From assembly GCA_014155875.1 (NCBI GenBank), contig JACEFZ010027920.1:62001-126000 (forward strand): a stretch of DNA of 64,000 bases. Direction: 5' to 3'. The notes beneath the pieces are model-generated. The model did not search any database. It was not told the DNA's origin and worked only from the letters and a program-made list of their open reading frames with translations. Shown one piece after another: positions 1-11,989 of the stretch. The stretch's first letter is position 1, and each line of letters starts with the position of its first letter. The position numbers and the translations under genes were made by a program. The stretch is from Cepaea nemoralis (lineage: Eukaryota; Mollusca; Gastropoda; Stylommatophora; Helicidae).

Positions 1-461
1 GTAGCATTGCTATATCTTAAATTAAGTCCCCTTGCTATATGTACGCCAAACATAGATAGACAGACAGACAGATAGATAGATAGATAGATCCCCACCAGGG
101 CCAGGTCCTATGGATGGATGGATAGATAGACAGCCGGGCCGGGTCGTCAGACAGACAGAGATAGAGACAGACAGACAGACAGATAGAGATAGAGACAAAC
201 AGACAGACAGACAGATATAGATAGATAGATCCCTGCCAGGGGCTGGACGAAGCCGGGTCGGGTCCTATGGATGGATGGATGGATGGATGGATAGACAGCC
301 GGGCCGGGTCGTCAGACAGACAGAGATAGATAGAGATAGATAGGTAGATAGATAGATAGACAGATAGATAGATAGATAGAGAGAGGGGTAGGTAGGTAGG
401 TAGGCAGGCAGGCAGATAGATCCCCGCCAGGGGCTGGGCGAAGCCGGGCCGGGTCAGCTAG
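1..461 (+). mobile_element. Helitron 3' end (5' part outside window)
   Basis: The stretch is built of (GACA)n and (GATA)n runs separated by GC-rich blocks containing CAGGGGCTGG and GAAGCCGGG. It ends in GGGTCAGCTAG followed by T. A CTAG/CTRR end with a short GC stem-loop just upstream (GGCT..AGCC) is the known Helitron 3' signature. The same end closes the complete element at 28807-29920, which supports the call. No coding sequence is visible, so this is a non-autonomous copy whose 5' terminus lies before the window. Confidence 0.75.
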
Positions 462-2285
462 TTAAATATAAATAGTTCCCGATGTGTTATAATAAAATCC
501 TGTGTGTTCTTTGGAAGCATTCATGTGGTGATTCAATTGTGACTTCATCGGCGTTAAATATATGAATGTATTTCTTTAGCTTATTGATTGTGAGTCACCT
601 AATAACGCCTATTCATCATCCATGCCAGTAGGGTTATGATTTATGTGAATGATTGTAGATTGGGTGAGGAGAAGTGGCATACCAAGGATGAGTATGATAA
701 ACCAATCAATCACCTGATAGTAGGTAATTTGACACATACTGCCAATTTTATCAGAGGAGAAGATGATAGTGGTACCCCATGCACTAACCGATAATTTAGG
801 TGCCTCTATGCATGACACCACTCTGTATTCCATATCACTCATGTTACAATTATATGGTTTTGTTTCATGAATTATGTTTGATGTATGATGATGATGAATC
901 TTATGCATGAGTAAGGTAAAGGAATATACCTAAATGTTGAAGAGGAGGCAGGATGCTCCTCCTCAAAGCATTTCATTGGGAAGTACCCGCCTGAATGCCA
1001 TACAAGAGATGATGACATAATGTACTTATATTGTTTATAAGTAAATACTCACTGCATTTAGTGAAGGAATTAAGACACTTAATGTGTGAGGCCTTTTCTC
1101 TTAAATGGAAGGATAAATAAGGATAATAATTATGTACAATGGAGAATGGTGAACATGGTTATCAAATTCCAAATCAATCAAGGTATTACTCAACCTGGAG
1201 ACCATGGGTGACAGGCATGGGCGAAGATGACACTGTGTATCTGGTAGTCTAAACCTTGAGCGCCCTGTAGTGGAGGATTGGATGGAGAGGAACCAGCTAT
1301 GGGGTTGATAATTGTTGAGGGACCCTAAGACCCTCTTCCCCCCTTGTTTAATTTTCCCTGAGGTCAAAATTCCCTTTGTTTATTTTCCTTTTTTCTTTGA
1401 GGTTTTACCTACTTCCATTTCTAATGAATATATAGATGTACTGATAATATCAGTAGATATGTTTTGATACTGGAATTTCAAGTAGTGGTTCGATCCATCC
1501 ATATCCAGATATGACTCTTGAAGGGGACACCTGGCTAGAGAGATGAAGAAGACTCTTTTGAAAGAAAGTACCAGCTAGAGTTTCATCTAACTGTAGGACA
1601 TAAACCTGTATCACCATAGATAAAACAGGGGACCTTTACTTGGACCTGTGATTTGAGAGACTAATCGACTATCATCCTACCTGGACCAGATCAACACTCA
1701 CTCTGAGAACTCAATGTATTTATTTTCACTGAACCTTTTTTTACAAACGGGTTCCATGGACTCTGGAGTGGATAGACTTGAGTTTACTACAAGTCTTTAT
1801 ACTTAATATAACTCAGCTGAGATATATATCATTTAACCTACTGGGGAATTGAGGTTTAGGTTGGTGTTTTTTTTTTAAGTGAAGGTTTGGGGCATTAATG
1901 TATTTTATATATCATGCCTTTGGCATGGATTATTATTTTTTGTAACAGAATGACCAATACTCCAGTTTGTTGTGTGTATTAAATATACAAGCGATTTCAT
2001 TTCCTCTCTTGAGTGTTACAAGAATTCCTTGAGTGATTACATTGTTGTTGTTGTTTATTAATATACCCTAGATATTAATCATTTAGCTGAGAGCGGAGGG
2101 GCAAGGAACCTCCACAAGAATATTATTATTGTTCGAGGAAATCTTTCCCTTGTTCACCTTGAGGACTTCCTTGGCTCTCCAGGACTCTATTTATGGACTC
2201 AAGCAACTAAGCCAGGGAAGACTATTAAAATTATAACAGGCCAGGATCACATTGGGAAACAGGAACTCTAGTTGTCCTCTATCTC
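462..2285. other. No recognised gene
   Basis: AT-rich unique-looking sequence. Short open frames exist on the minus strand (609-908 and 1101-1367), but they show no recognisable domain, no splice context and no codon signal that I can support. Confidence 0.5.
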
Positions 2286-2289
2286 TCTG

Positions 2290-2587
2290 AGATTTTCCCC
2301 GAAACATCCGACACTCGTTCACTTTGAACTCAAGCGTAGTCCATCATATGCTACTAATTCTAGTGCACTGCACTGATTTTTGCGTGCAGATTACCTTTTC
2401 CTATTACGAGTGTCCCACGCCATCAAGCAAACCTACTCCGACTTTAGAGGCACTTGAAATTTACGACCCTGGGTCAAGAACATCAAACTAACTGACGTGT
2501 GAAGGTTGAACCCGCCACCTCAGTATCAGCACACCAGATGTTTAAAAAACAAATGCCCTTATCCATTGGGCCATGCTGACTGACCTC
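2290..2587 (-). mobile_element. tRNA-derived SINE, family A
   Basis: Read on the minus strand it opens with a Pol III A-box-like TGGCCCAATGGATAAG. A B-box-like GGGTTCAACCTTC lies about 55 nt later, and a body containing AAGTCGGAGTAGGTTTGC follows. The same head and body recur at 55865-56155, 56573-56830 and 57474-57620, so it is a dispersed tRNA-derived SINE. The copies differ by tens of percent, which suggests old insertions. Confidence 0.75.
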
Positions 2588-2758
2588 CAGCAAGGTTGAT
2601 GATGATGACATTTCTATTGCAGTGGAATTGCCAGATGTACATGACTTTCCTTACCATGGAGGCTGATCCTATGGAACACACATTAAATTATTTATTTGAA
2701 AGTCATGGAATCATAATGTACTGGTAATGCACAGCAGTGTTTCCCTTTGCCTTCAGCA

Positions 2759-2990
2759 GGTTTGTCTATGGTATAAAATCATTAGACTTTATCTAAAGTT
2801 ATAAACCCTGCAAGACAGCACAAAATCACAAGACTTTGTCTAAAGTTATGAACCCTGCAAGACAGAAGGTTTGTCTACGGTATAAAATGACAAGACTTTG
2901 CCTAAAGTTATGAACCCTGCAAGACAGAAGGTTTGTCTACTGTATAAAATGACAAGACTTTGCCTAAAGTTATGAACCTTACAAGACAGC
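2759..2990 (+). repeat. 62-bp minisatellite, about 4 units
   Basis: Units begin GGTTTGTCTACGGTATAAAA and end CCTGCAAGACAG. Full units start at 2866 and 2928, a 57-bp unit starts at 2759 and a 50-bp shortened unit at 2816. No coding role is visible. Confidence 0.85.
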
Positions 2991-3765
2991 AGGTGGAGAT
3001 GTTATGGCTGTTTTACATGTCACTGGTCATATCAAAGAGTTTGGAGGTATTTTACAGAGCTACCTGCCCCTCAAAACTAATTCTCCTTCACTCTTATGCT
3101 TCAGCACCAGTAAATGAACGCATTAGTCAAGTATTGGCACAAGCCACATGTTGCTACAAGTATGTTAGACAGAGGCCTGGGAGTCTATAGTCACAATTTG
3201 ACAGGAAAGACTTGATTACAGACATGATTATGTTTGATGACGATTATAGTAGAACTGATGACAATGTGGAGCAATAAAGCACATCTATTTGATGACAAAT
3301 ACAGTACAACAATCAACCATAAGCAACAAGAAGAAAGAAATATAAATAATGAGGAAAGGAATATATATTAGATAATGCATATGTAAACAATAGATAAACT
3401 ATAAATAGCGAGAAAATGAATATAGACTACATGCTGCATATTTAAAAATAACTACACCATTACATCATAAGGTTTCTTATTCATTGTTCATGTAATTCGT
3501 GACCTACGGACACATCACAACTTCAAATGCTACACCTGTCTTTTATTCTTTTTACTGTCAATTTAATAAATACATAAAACCAAAAATAACAAATTTCAAT
3601 GGTTTCTAGTCCACGTTTATTAAGTTAGAGTATTTCAGATCTCCATTGTGAATAAAATAAGCATTAATCAACAAGTTTGTGAACTTCCAGAAAGTAGAGT
3701 TGTATCAAAATCCTCACAAGGCACAAACAGAAAAGCTGTTTCAAGTCACTAAAGTAAAGGACCTT
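2991..3765. other. No recognised gene; one weak ORF
   Basis: A plus-strand frame (2960-3190, 76 codons) starts inside the minisatellite and ends RQRPGSL then stop. I do not recognise it, and it has no clear splice sites. The remainder is AT-rich and holds nothing I can name. Confidence 0.4.
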
Positions 3766-3769
3766 TAAA

Positions 3770-4183
3770 GATGCCAGGAGGTGTAATGGGTTTATGGTGC
3801 TAGCCCCACAATTTCTAGACCAATCAGCACTCGATGGGTGATGTGGTCAATATCAAGTGGACTGCCTTTACTTCCCAAGATATTTCCTGTGACCTGTTTT
3901 AGGATGGTTGACTTTGGAGCCCAGGTCAATTAAAAATAAATGCACTCATGTGCATTCTTCTTCTTTCTTCTTCTTCGTTCATCCGGAGTTTTTTTTATCG
4001 GACGTGATTGCGTTGTGCCTGTTTACAGCAGAGCTGCGTTCTTGCGCCGTTAGGCCGACACATCCGACTTCTGCGGGCATTTGTTGACCGGGTTAACCTT
4101 CCCGGGGATGTGCATTCAAATACTTGATCACCATGCCAGCAGACAAGCCTGCTAGTCACTTCACTGCCATGGCTACCAACCAA
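3770..4183 (-). mobile_element. tRNA-derived SINE, family B, with internal insertion
   Basis: Minus-strand reading starts near 4183 with a tRNA-like head (TAGCCATGGCAGTGAAGTG, then a weak B box). Its end, near 3770-3957, carries blocks shared with 55330-55620, 58290-58905 and 62225-62570, such as ATTGGTCTA and the CTAGCACCAT type. The segment at about 3958-4110 has no counterpart in the other copies and is probably an insertion or a divergent part. Confidence 0.6.
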
Positions 4184-4185
4184 TA

Positions 4186-4363
4186 CCGTATTTTACGGAG
4201 TATAAGACGCACTTTTTTCTTCAAAAAATTGCCTCCAAAATTCAGGTGCGTCTCATACTGGAAATTAATATAAAAATGGTAAAAATGTTATTTTTAAAAA
4301 AAATTGCTTAAAAATTAAGGTGCGTCTTATAGTCAGTAGCGTCTTATAGTCCGTAAAATACGG
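4186..4363. mobile_element. MITE with 26-bp terminal inverted repeats, TA target duplication
   Basis: The left end CCGTATTTTACGGAGTATAA and the reverse complement of the right end CCGTATTTTACGGACTATAA match over about 26 bp with one difference. The element is flanked by TA at 4184-4185 and 4364-4365. The interior is non-coding and carries a second pair of GGTGCGTCT blocks. TA duplication suggests a Tc1/mariner-type source, but no transposase is present to confirm it. It lies directly against the SINE head at 4183. Confidence 0.8.
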
Positions 4364-4764
4364 TACTACAAACATCATATTTTAAGAGAACAGCTGTAAT
4401 AGAAAGCTTATCAAATACAAGTTTGCCAAGACACATCTGTTACAACAGCCTTACCAGTCACACTCCAAGAGAACAGTGTTTTGAAAACCCTAACAGATGA
4501 AACTTAAATATTCAAAGAATATTATCCTGCAACAAATCAATAGCATTATAAGTTGTATTGTTTGTCAATACCACTTTAAAGAAAGAAAGTCCCTTATTCC
4601 ATCCCAGTAAGTGGACCAAAGGCATTTTTAGTCAGCATTGGTCACAGATGAACTCAGCTTTACCATAATCAACCAACTTTATTTGTTTACTTTCAAATGT
4701 CAATAATGGTACTATTTTTCATAATGGTGTATTACATTAATGTATGTGAACGAATCACACAAAA
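4364..4764. other. No recognised feature
   Basis: AT-rich sequence in which I see no gene, repeat or element end. Confidence 0.5.
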
Positions 4765-5050
4765 AAACGAGAAGTAGATTGTAAGCTTTACTGACACACG
4801 ATTACAAGAAACAATTTGGACCTTGCGGCTAAAGCTTTCGTCAGCACAGAACAAACAAACACAAACTGATGCAAAACTACATGAAACACACTACATGATA
4901 ATATTAAGGGTACTTATCTGAATCTGTATCCTTGCTTGGAGTGACTGACGTGCATTAAACGACTATCAGTGGATTGTATGAACTGAATGTATGGTCAACA
5001 GGTCAAAGGTCAATACCATCAGAAGCTCAGGTATTGGCTAAGCCACTAGG
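4765..5050 (-). mobile_element. Penelope-like element 3' end fragment
   Basis: On the minus strand it contains GACGAAAGCTTTAGCCGCAA and TACTTCTCGTTTTTT near its end, plus an upstream block ending in ACCTTTGACCTGTTGACC. The same blocks in the same order follow the GIY-YIG coding end at 19455-19751 (3' region to 20335), and part recurs at 26270-26480. This fragment is only the untranslated 3' end. Confidence 0.65.
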
Positions 5051-5104
5051 CGGGAGAATAAGCGGGAAGGAGGTGGGGGTGGAGAGGCGACCATGTGAGC
5101 GAAG

Positions 5105-5350
5105 GTGAAAATTAGGATTGGCGAAGATGTCACAGACGCAGTTCGCAATTAGCAATTTCTCGTTCCACGCTCAAAACACAGCTGCAGAAGATTTCATTGT
5201 GTTGGTCCTCACATAGGGGTATGAGTGGCGGTCGCTCAGAAAATGATTACAAACCACCAAACGCAAGCCTGTCAAGAAATCCCAAACAGCAAAAATAATG
5301 CTAAGGTTTACTGCAACGTCCTGCAAAGGACATGCAAATACCTTTTTAGT
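5105..5350 (+). mobile_element. tRNA-derived SINE, family C
   Basis: The tRNA-like head (TTGGCGAAGATGTCACAGAC) is followed by a degraded B box. Then comes the family body with TCAGAAAA..GATTACAAACC and a tail GTCCTGCAAAGGACATGCAA. Other members are at 8040, 16262(-), 26755, 42339, 57140(-) and 62020(-). The 42339 copy has a target duplication that fixes the element ends. Confidence 0.75.
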
Positions 5351-5514
5351 GGACTATGCAACTAGGGGGTGGGGTTTGGAAGTTAAATGAAACTGTGTTG
5401 GACATTAAGGCCGTGAGGGAAGAGTGAACCCAACTGGAAGATGAGATGGTTTTCCAATGTCTTACAATCCCGTTCGTGGGATGCGCTTGGGAATCACCAC
5501 AAACATTACAATTG

Positions 5515-6510
<996 letters not shown>

Positions 6511-7507
6511 TCATGTATGTGTTCTCTTATGCTGCTTCAGATGACCAGTTTGAAGAAAAGAAGCACCACACTCATCACACTTGTATGGTTTTTCACCTGT
6601 ATGTGTTCTCGTGTGGTACTTCAAACTGCTAGCTCGAGTAAAGAAAGCACCACATTCATTACATTTGTAAGGTTTCTCTCCTGTATGTATTCTCTTATGG
6701 TTCTTCAAATAGGTAGCATGCATAAAAGAATCACCACAATCATCACACTTGTAAGGTTTCTCTCCTGTATGTGTTCTCTTGTGGTACATTAAATTGCTAG
6801 AGTGATTAAAAGAAGCATCACAATCATCACACTTGTAAGGTTTTTCTCCTGTATGTGTTCTCATGTGGTACTTTAAATTTCCAGAGTGAGTAAAAGAAGC
6901 ACCACAATCATCACACTTGTAAGGTTTATCTCCTGTATGTGTTCTCTTATGGTACTTCAGACTGCTAGCAGTCTTAAAAGAAGCACCACAATCATAACAC
7001 ATGTAAGGTTTCTCTCCTGTATGTGTTCTTTTATGGATCTTTAGATTGCTATCACGATTAAAAGAAGCACCACAATCATCACACATGTAAGGTTTCTCTC
7101 CTGTATGTGTTCTTTTATGGTTCTTCAGATTGCTAGCATAAGTAAAAACAGCACCACAATAATCACACTTGTAAGGTTTCTCTCCTGTATGTATTCGCTT
7201 ATGTTTCTTCAGATTGTCAGCTCCAGCAAAAGAAACACCACAATCATCACACTTGAAAGGTTTCTCTCCTGTATGTCTTCTCATGTGGTACTTTAAATTT
7301 CCAGCTTGAGCTAAAGAAGCACCACAGTCATCACACTTGTAGGCCTTCTCTCCTGTATGTGTTCTTTCATGGTTCTTCAGATTGCTAGCATAAGCAAAAG
7401 TAGCACCACAATAATCACAATTATAAGGTTTTTCTCCTGTACGTGCCCTCTTGTGATTCATGTTCTTATGGAGAGGTAAGGACTCCTTGGAGATCACAAG
7501 TGCATTT
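6511..7507 (-). CDS. C2H2 zinc-finger protein, terminal exon with 11 fingers
   Basis: The open frame holds eleven consecutive fingers of the form CxxC-12-HxxxH joined by near-perfect TGEKP(Y/F) linkers, after a short N-terminal piece with one partial finger. Such arrays bind DNA in the nucleus, and finger variation sets the target site. The 5' boundary is placed at 7507 because the minus strand there reads a T-rich tract ending TTTCAG, a good splice acceptor. The first complete codon is then Asn, in phase, with one base left from the previous codon. The stop codon is at 6511-6513. Upstream exons (initiator, any KRAB/BTB-like domain) are not visible within several kb, because a hAT element lies there. 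Variable helix positions differ between fingers (for example ASN, AGN, DSN, HSG before the conserved Leu). The intact frame beside a decayed copy suggests it is still under selection, but a recent pseudogene cannot be excluded. Confidence 0.75.
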
Positions 7508-7664
7508 CTGAAACACACCAAAGTAAATAATTAATAGTCTCATGAAAATACAAGGTATTGAACAAATGTGTATGTGTAATCAAACAGACAAACGTAGCAG
7601 CTATAGACAATCAATTTCAAGCAAACGAAAGATGGAGAAGAATGATTAATGTATTCATGTATGA

Positions 7665-7944
7665 TCAAAGCTGATGTATTGTATGATCTAAGCTGATGTA
7701 TTATCTAAGCTGATGTATTATCTGATGTATTAGCTCGGAACGCTGAAGAAGAAGAAGAAGAAGAAGAAGAAGGAGAAGAAGAAGAAGAAGAAGAAGAAGA
7801 AGAAGAAGAAGAAGAAGAAGAAGAAGAAGAAGAAGAAGAAGAAGAAGAAGAAGAAGAAGATGTATTATCTAAGCTGATGTATTATCTAAGCTGATGTATG
7901 GTATGATCAAAGCTGATGTAAGGTATGATCTAAGCTGATGTATG
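7665..7944 (+). repeat. ATCTAAGCTGATGTATT minisatellite
   Basis: Irregular units of about 17-26 bp (ATCTAAGCTGATGTATT with variants) run from 7665 to 7944, broken by the GAA tract. They resume at 11408-11436 on the far side of the hAT element, so the hAT landed inside the array. Confidence 0.8.
7748..7860 (+). repeat. (GAA)n microsatellite
   Basis: About 37 near-perfect GAA/AGA triplets with one interruption (AAGGAG). Purine-only strand; long GAA tracts can form triplex DNA. Confidence 0.95.
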
Positions 7945-8039
7945 ATCTAGGCCAGGGGTCACCAAACTTTTTTCACGGCGGGCCGGATAACTGACAAAAT
8001 GACGAGCACGGGCCTGGTACTCATTCTGTACAGTACTTA

Positions 8040-8290
8040 CATCGGAATCCGTGGCGAAGGTCTTACTGACGCGATTCGTAATCCTGTATACCCGTGTTCG
8101 AAACACAGCTGCGTGCGATTTGGCAGCAGACCACGTTGCACTGGTTTTCTACGCTATGGTATGGGTGCCGGTCGTTCAGAAAGTAATGGCAAGCTACTAA
8201 ACGTAAAATTGCCAAGACATCTGCAACAGCAAAAAATGCTGGTGTTGACTGCAAACGTCCTTTAAAGGATATGCAACTAACTTTAACAAT
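8040..8290 (+). mobile_element. tRNA-derived SINE, family C, inside hAT
   Basis: Head GTGGCGAAGGTCTTACTGAC (A box), then GTGTTCGAAACAC (B box) about 45 nt later, the usual tRNA spacing. The body is CGTTCAGAAAGTAATGGCAA with a tail CCTTTAAAGGATATGCAAC. The tRNA-like part is the clearest of the family. Confidence 0.8.
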
Positions 8291-8344
8291 ACCTGCAAGC
8301 CAGAACAAAAGCTCTGGTAAAAATGACGAAAACTAAGCTAATCA

Positions 8345-8406
8345 TGGGTGAGTGGCATGCAATGCGCACGCGCGCGCGCACGTGCGTGCACGCACGCACA
8401 CACACA
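8345..8406 (+). repeat. Alternating CG/CA purine-pyrimidine tract
   Basis: A run of GCGCACGCGCGCGCGCACGT followed by CACACA repeats. Alternating purine-pyrimidine sequence of this kind is Z-DNA prone. It lies just after the SINE inside the hAT. Confidence 0.7.
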
Positions 8407-8545
8407 AACAAAGAAAACAAAGACAACCAACATTTTATTTACTTTAAAAAAAGTTATCAAAGAAGGTGGACGTTAGTAAAAAGATAGTTACATCAGACCT
8501 TGTGTGCACATATCCAAATCTCACAAACTAAGCAGCAAAACACAG

Positions 8546-10336
8546 TTAGTGAGATTTGTGAAACTGATATTTGGCTTTCAAGACATCATCAGTATTTGGT
8601 TTGGGATAGATGCATCTAATAAAGAGAATTGCTTTCAAATGTTCATCAATCAATCTCGTTCGATGTGTTGACTTCACATACTTCATTTTTGAAAATGTTT
8701 GCTCATAGACATAAGTTGTTCCAAACACTGGTGCCATACCAGCGGCAAATTTCTTCAGTTTCGGAAGCTCAACATCAGATAAGCAGCGGTAAAATTCAAC
8801 AAGTGCTCCTTCTCTGCGCTTGTCTTTCAACAAGTCATTTGCTTGCAAATCAGTGAGCTCCAACTGTAGTTCAACTGGCACATCATCAAGGTTACAATCG
8901 AGCGGATTCCGGAACAGAAGAATGTCACTCTCAGTTCTGTCAAGATCTGAAAATCTCTCCAAAAAATGCTTTTTCTAGTCACAAATAATTTTTTTTATTC
9001 AAGGTTGACATCTTCGGCGATTGTAGCGCAAAACTCTTTGAAACTGAAAATGAGAAAAGTTTTCTCCTTCCTCTCCTGTGCTTTAAACAATGACAGCTTT
9101 CTCCTAAAGCCTTTGATGATTCTGTAGATATCACAGACCAGGTTTGTCTTTCCCTGAAGTTTCAAATTCAGTTTATTCAAGTGGGATGTGATGTCGACCA
9201 AAAATGACAACTTTGTGACAGCCAGGTAGGATCTGACAGCTGGGGATCAGCTCTATCCGTTTCACTGAGGAAAACATTTATTTCGTTTCGAAGCTTGTAA
9301 AAACGAAACAGGACTTTTTCGCAGCTGAGCCACCTCACTGATGTGTGATAAGGCAAGTCACAGAATTCAGAATCAATTTCTTCAAGAAAATCCTGGAACT
9401 GACGGTGATTGAGTGCATGTCATCGAATGAAGTTCACAGCAGAAACGACTGGTTTCAGTACACAAGAAATATCTAAGTCTTCCCCACTGATTGCTTGTTG
9501 ACGTATGATGCAGTGTATGAACAGAGCACCTGGAAGTTGAAAATCTTCCAACTGAGTCCCGATATACCCCATCCGACCTTTCCTCATTCCAGCCGTATAT
9601 TTTCCTCCATCAACTGTAACACCTCGAAGCTGAATCCACTGAAGGTTATAGTCTTGCAAAACATTTTGCACTTCCGTGACATTGTCTTTTCCAGTTGTTG
9701 TTCCCTGCATGCTGCAAATGGATGCCAACTCTTCCGTTATCTGAAAGTCCAAATTGATGCCATGAATGAACACAAGTTGTGGCATACTCAAGAAATCAGT
9801 AGACTCACCCACCGCCAAAGAATACCTCAAAAAGTTCCTAGTTTTCTTGCGTATCTGTAGCACAATGTTCTTTCCAAGTTCTACTGTTCTTCGCACAATT
9901 GAACTTGCCGAAAGGCTGATAGTTCCAAACAAATCGTCTTTCTCAGGACACAAGTCATTTGTTGCTTTCATCATGTACTCTTTGATGAAGTTGCCATCAG
10001 GTTTTCCTCATTCTGCCATCTTATGCACTATTTTGTAACTTGTAGGAGTGACAGATTCATTTTCAGCAAACTTTCTCGTGAAGAGATCTCTTTGTTTCTA
10101 AACAACGTTTCATGGACTGATATTTCTCAGAGCGTAGCTTTCCAGAAAATTGTGAATATGTTGATTGATGTTTTGTTTCTTTGTGATGCCGAAGATTGTA
10201 CTCTTTCAAAACTGCAACACTTTCGCTGCATTTCACGCAATTGGTGTTATAGTCCTTTGTTTCCACAAAGAAGTACTTTACTCCCCATTCTTAATTGGAA
10301 ACACGACACTCAGCGTCCACTTTTCTTTTCTTAGTA
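8546..10336 (-). pseudogene. hAT transposase (BED-like finger, core, hATC dimerisation domain)
   Basis: Read on the minus strand in several frames. Near 10336-10063 there is a C..C-H..H finger with CVKC and HHKETKH. 9974-9420 is a central segment with ESTDFLSMPQL and FIHCIIRQQA. The 9420-9240 stretch includes SVRWLSCEKVL, 9210-8995 includes LNLKLQGKTNL, and 8962-8546 holds the C-terminal dimerisation domain with FGTTYVYEQTFS and LIDEHLKAI. This order matches the hAT lineage that gave rise to GTF2IRD2/ZBED-like vertebrate genes. At least four frame breaks and an in-frame stop before the finger show it is dead. The total span of about 590 codons is near the normal length. Confidence 0.85.
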
Positions 10337-10570
10337 GCCAAAATGAAGGGTGAAGTAAACGGGATCTGAAAATGAAAAAGACATTGAATTAGAAACATAA
10401 TTAAAATCCTATTGAAACACAGGAAAAGCAGAGGACTAGTGATCACTGGTGAAGCTTCGGCTCACCAAACGTACATATAAAGTTTATAGGTATCTTTGGT
10501 AATAGAATATATCACATAATAAGGTTTGCAAAATATATAAATATGGCCAGCCTAAATAAGCAGCCTAGAG

Positions 10571-10770
10571 CAGAGTTTTTCAACCGGGGTTCCACGAGTG
10601 ACAGCCAGGGGTTCCACCGAAACAGACCTAAATCGCCTAAATGCAACATTTCTGCCCATCTGGTTTATTATGTAAAGTAGTACAGACACTTGGATCACCA
10701 CACAGAGTTCCCTGAGAAACGTAAACATTTGCGTAAAGATCTGCTCCAGCAAAAAGGTTGAAAAACACTG
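10571..10770. mobile_element. Nested hAT MITE, 200 bp
   Basis: Ends CAGAGTTTTTCAACC and, in reverse complement, CAGTGTTTTTCAACC (one mismatch in 15). It is flanked by GCCTAGAG (10563-10570) and GCCTTGAG (10771-10778), an 8-bp duplication with one change. It is non-coding and sits within the larger hAT upstream of its transposase remnant. Confidence 0.82.
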
Positions 10771-11415
10771 GCCTTGAGACCAGCTCGATTAACACCTTGA
10801 CCAGGGAATTCTTCTGAACTGGGGATAATATTTTCGTAATAACACGAGGCTTCTATGACATTTTTTAATGCTATGTTTGTTACTTTATTGCCTCTATTCA
10901 CACCTGTAGTTCACTTACCTATCACTGTCAAACAAAAACATCCTTGTTATATACCTATAAAATGGATGACTGGCACATACAAAAAAAGTAAATATTTCTG
11001 GAGCATCGGGGACCTGTTGACAGCCGGACGCATCTGAGGAAGAGAAAGATGCGTGTGTGTGTGTGTTGCCATGGAAACCATAGTAACGTCAGCATGTAGG
11101 TGGCGATACCACGAACTAGGGAAGGACTTAGGATGGCGCGATATAAGCAAACATTACAATAAACAATAAAATCTAAATATAATAATTTATAATTGAAAAT
11201 AGTAAATTTAAGACACATAGCCGCCAGGAGGTCTTTGCACGTGTGAAAGTCTCCTATTATTCTAAACATAATATTTACATTTAAATTGTATCACAACCTC
11301 TCGTGTTCCATACGTCATATCAAGCAAGTTCGAGTACCATCAGCGGGCCGGATGAAATGACGTCACGGGCTGGATCCGGCCCGCGGGCCGTAGTTTGGTG
11401 ACCCCTGATCTAGGC

Positions 11416-11985
11416 TGATGTATAATCTAAATGGTGAAGTGACTGTTTAATTGTAAATTAACAAACAGGCACTGTATGTTTAATTTATTACTCACATTTC
11501 CCCCTTATGAGGTCTATTTTAAGTGCAATATCTCTACTAAACAACTTATAATAGCAAGCAATATTGATAATATTATTACAGTCATAATTAGAAGTGTTAC
11601 CCTCCTGCTTGAAACTAATACTTATTGTGCAACTTGAGGTAACATATCGCAGAAAAATGCCTATGGTGGCACATCAGAAAAAAAAAACTTGAGATGGAAT
11701 GTCAGGAAAATAATCAGTGTGGGGTCGCATATCTAAGTTAAACAACTTTCTTAAGTGGGATGTCTAAAAATAAAACTTCCTCATTGTAACTCAACTTTTG
11801 TAATTTTCAATGCAGCTCAGTGTTACTGTCCACATTGTAATTCAGAGTTCTTGGTCCACACATCTGCTGCAGTGCAGTGAACTCCAAAAGGTGTTCACCT
11901 TCCCATTAGGTTAGCAGGAACACCAGCTGTTGAGATGAAACTTTTTGAGGATAAGGTTATGAATACACTGCTCATTGGCTGATGC
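11416..11985. other. Minisatellite remnant, then no recognised feature
   Basis: The first 20 bases continue the GCTGATGTAT repeat cut by the hAT. The rest is unique-looking AT-rich sequence without recognisable coding. Confidence 0.5.
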
Positions 11986-11989
11986 TGAC

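Larger units (their letters stand above)
7953..11407 (-). mobile_element. hAT DNA transposon with intact ends and broken transposase
   Basis: The ends carry perfect 16-bp inverted repeats (CAGGGGTCACCAAACT), flanked by the 8-bp direct repeat ATCTAGGC at 7945-7952 and 11408-11415. The eight-base duplication and the CAGGG..CCCTG ends are diagnostic for hAT. Subterminal GGGCCGG blocks also match on both sides. Inside are a SINE (8040-8290), a transposase pseudogene on the minus strand (8546-10336) and a second hAT MITE (10571-10770). Ends this clean with a dead transposase suggest a copy that moved by a partner's enzyme or has decayed slowly. Confidence 0.92.

Noticed and set aside
2741..2990. 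CRISPR-like array
   Set aside because: Direct tandem repeat without unique spacers, in animal DNA.
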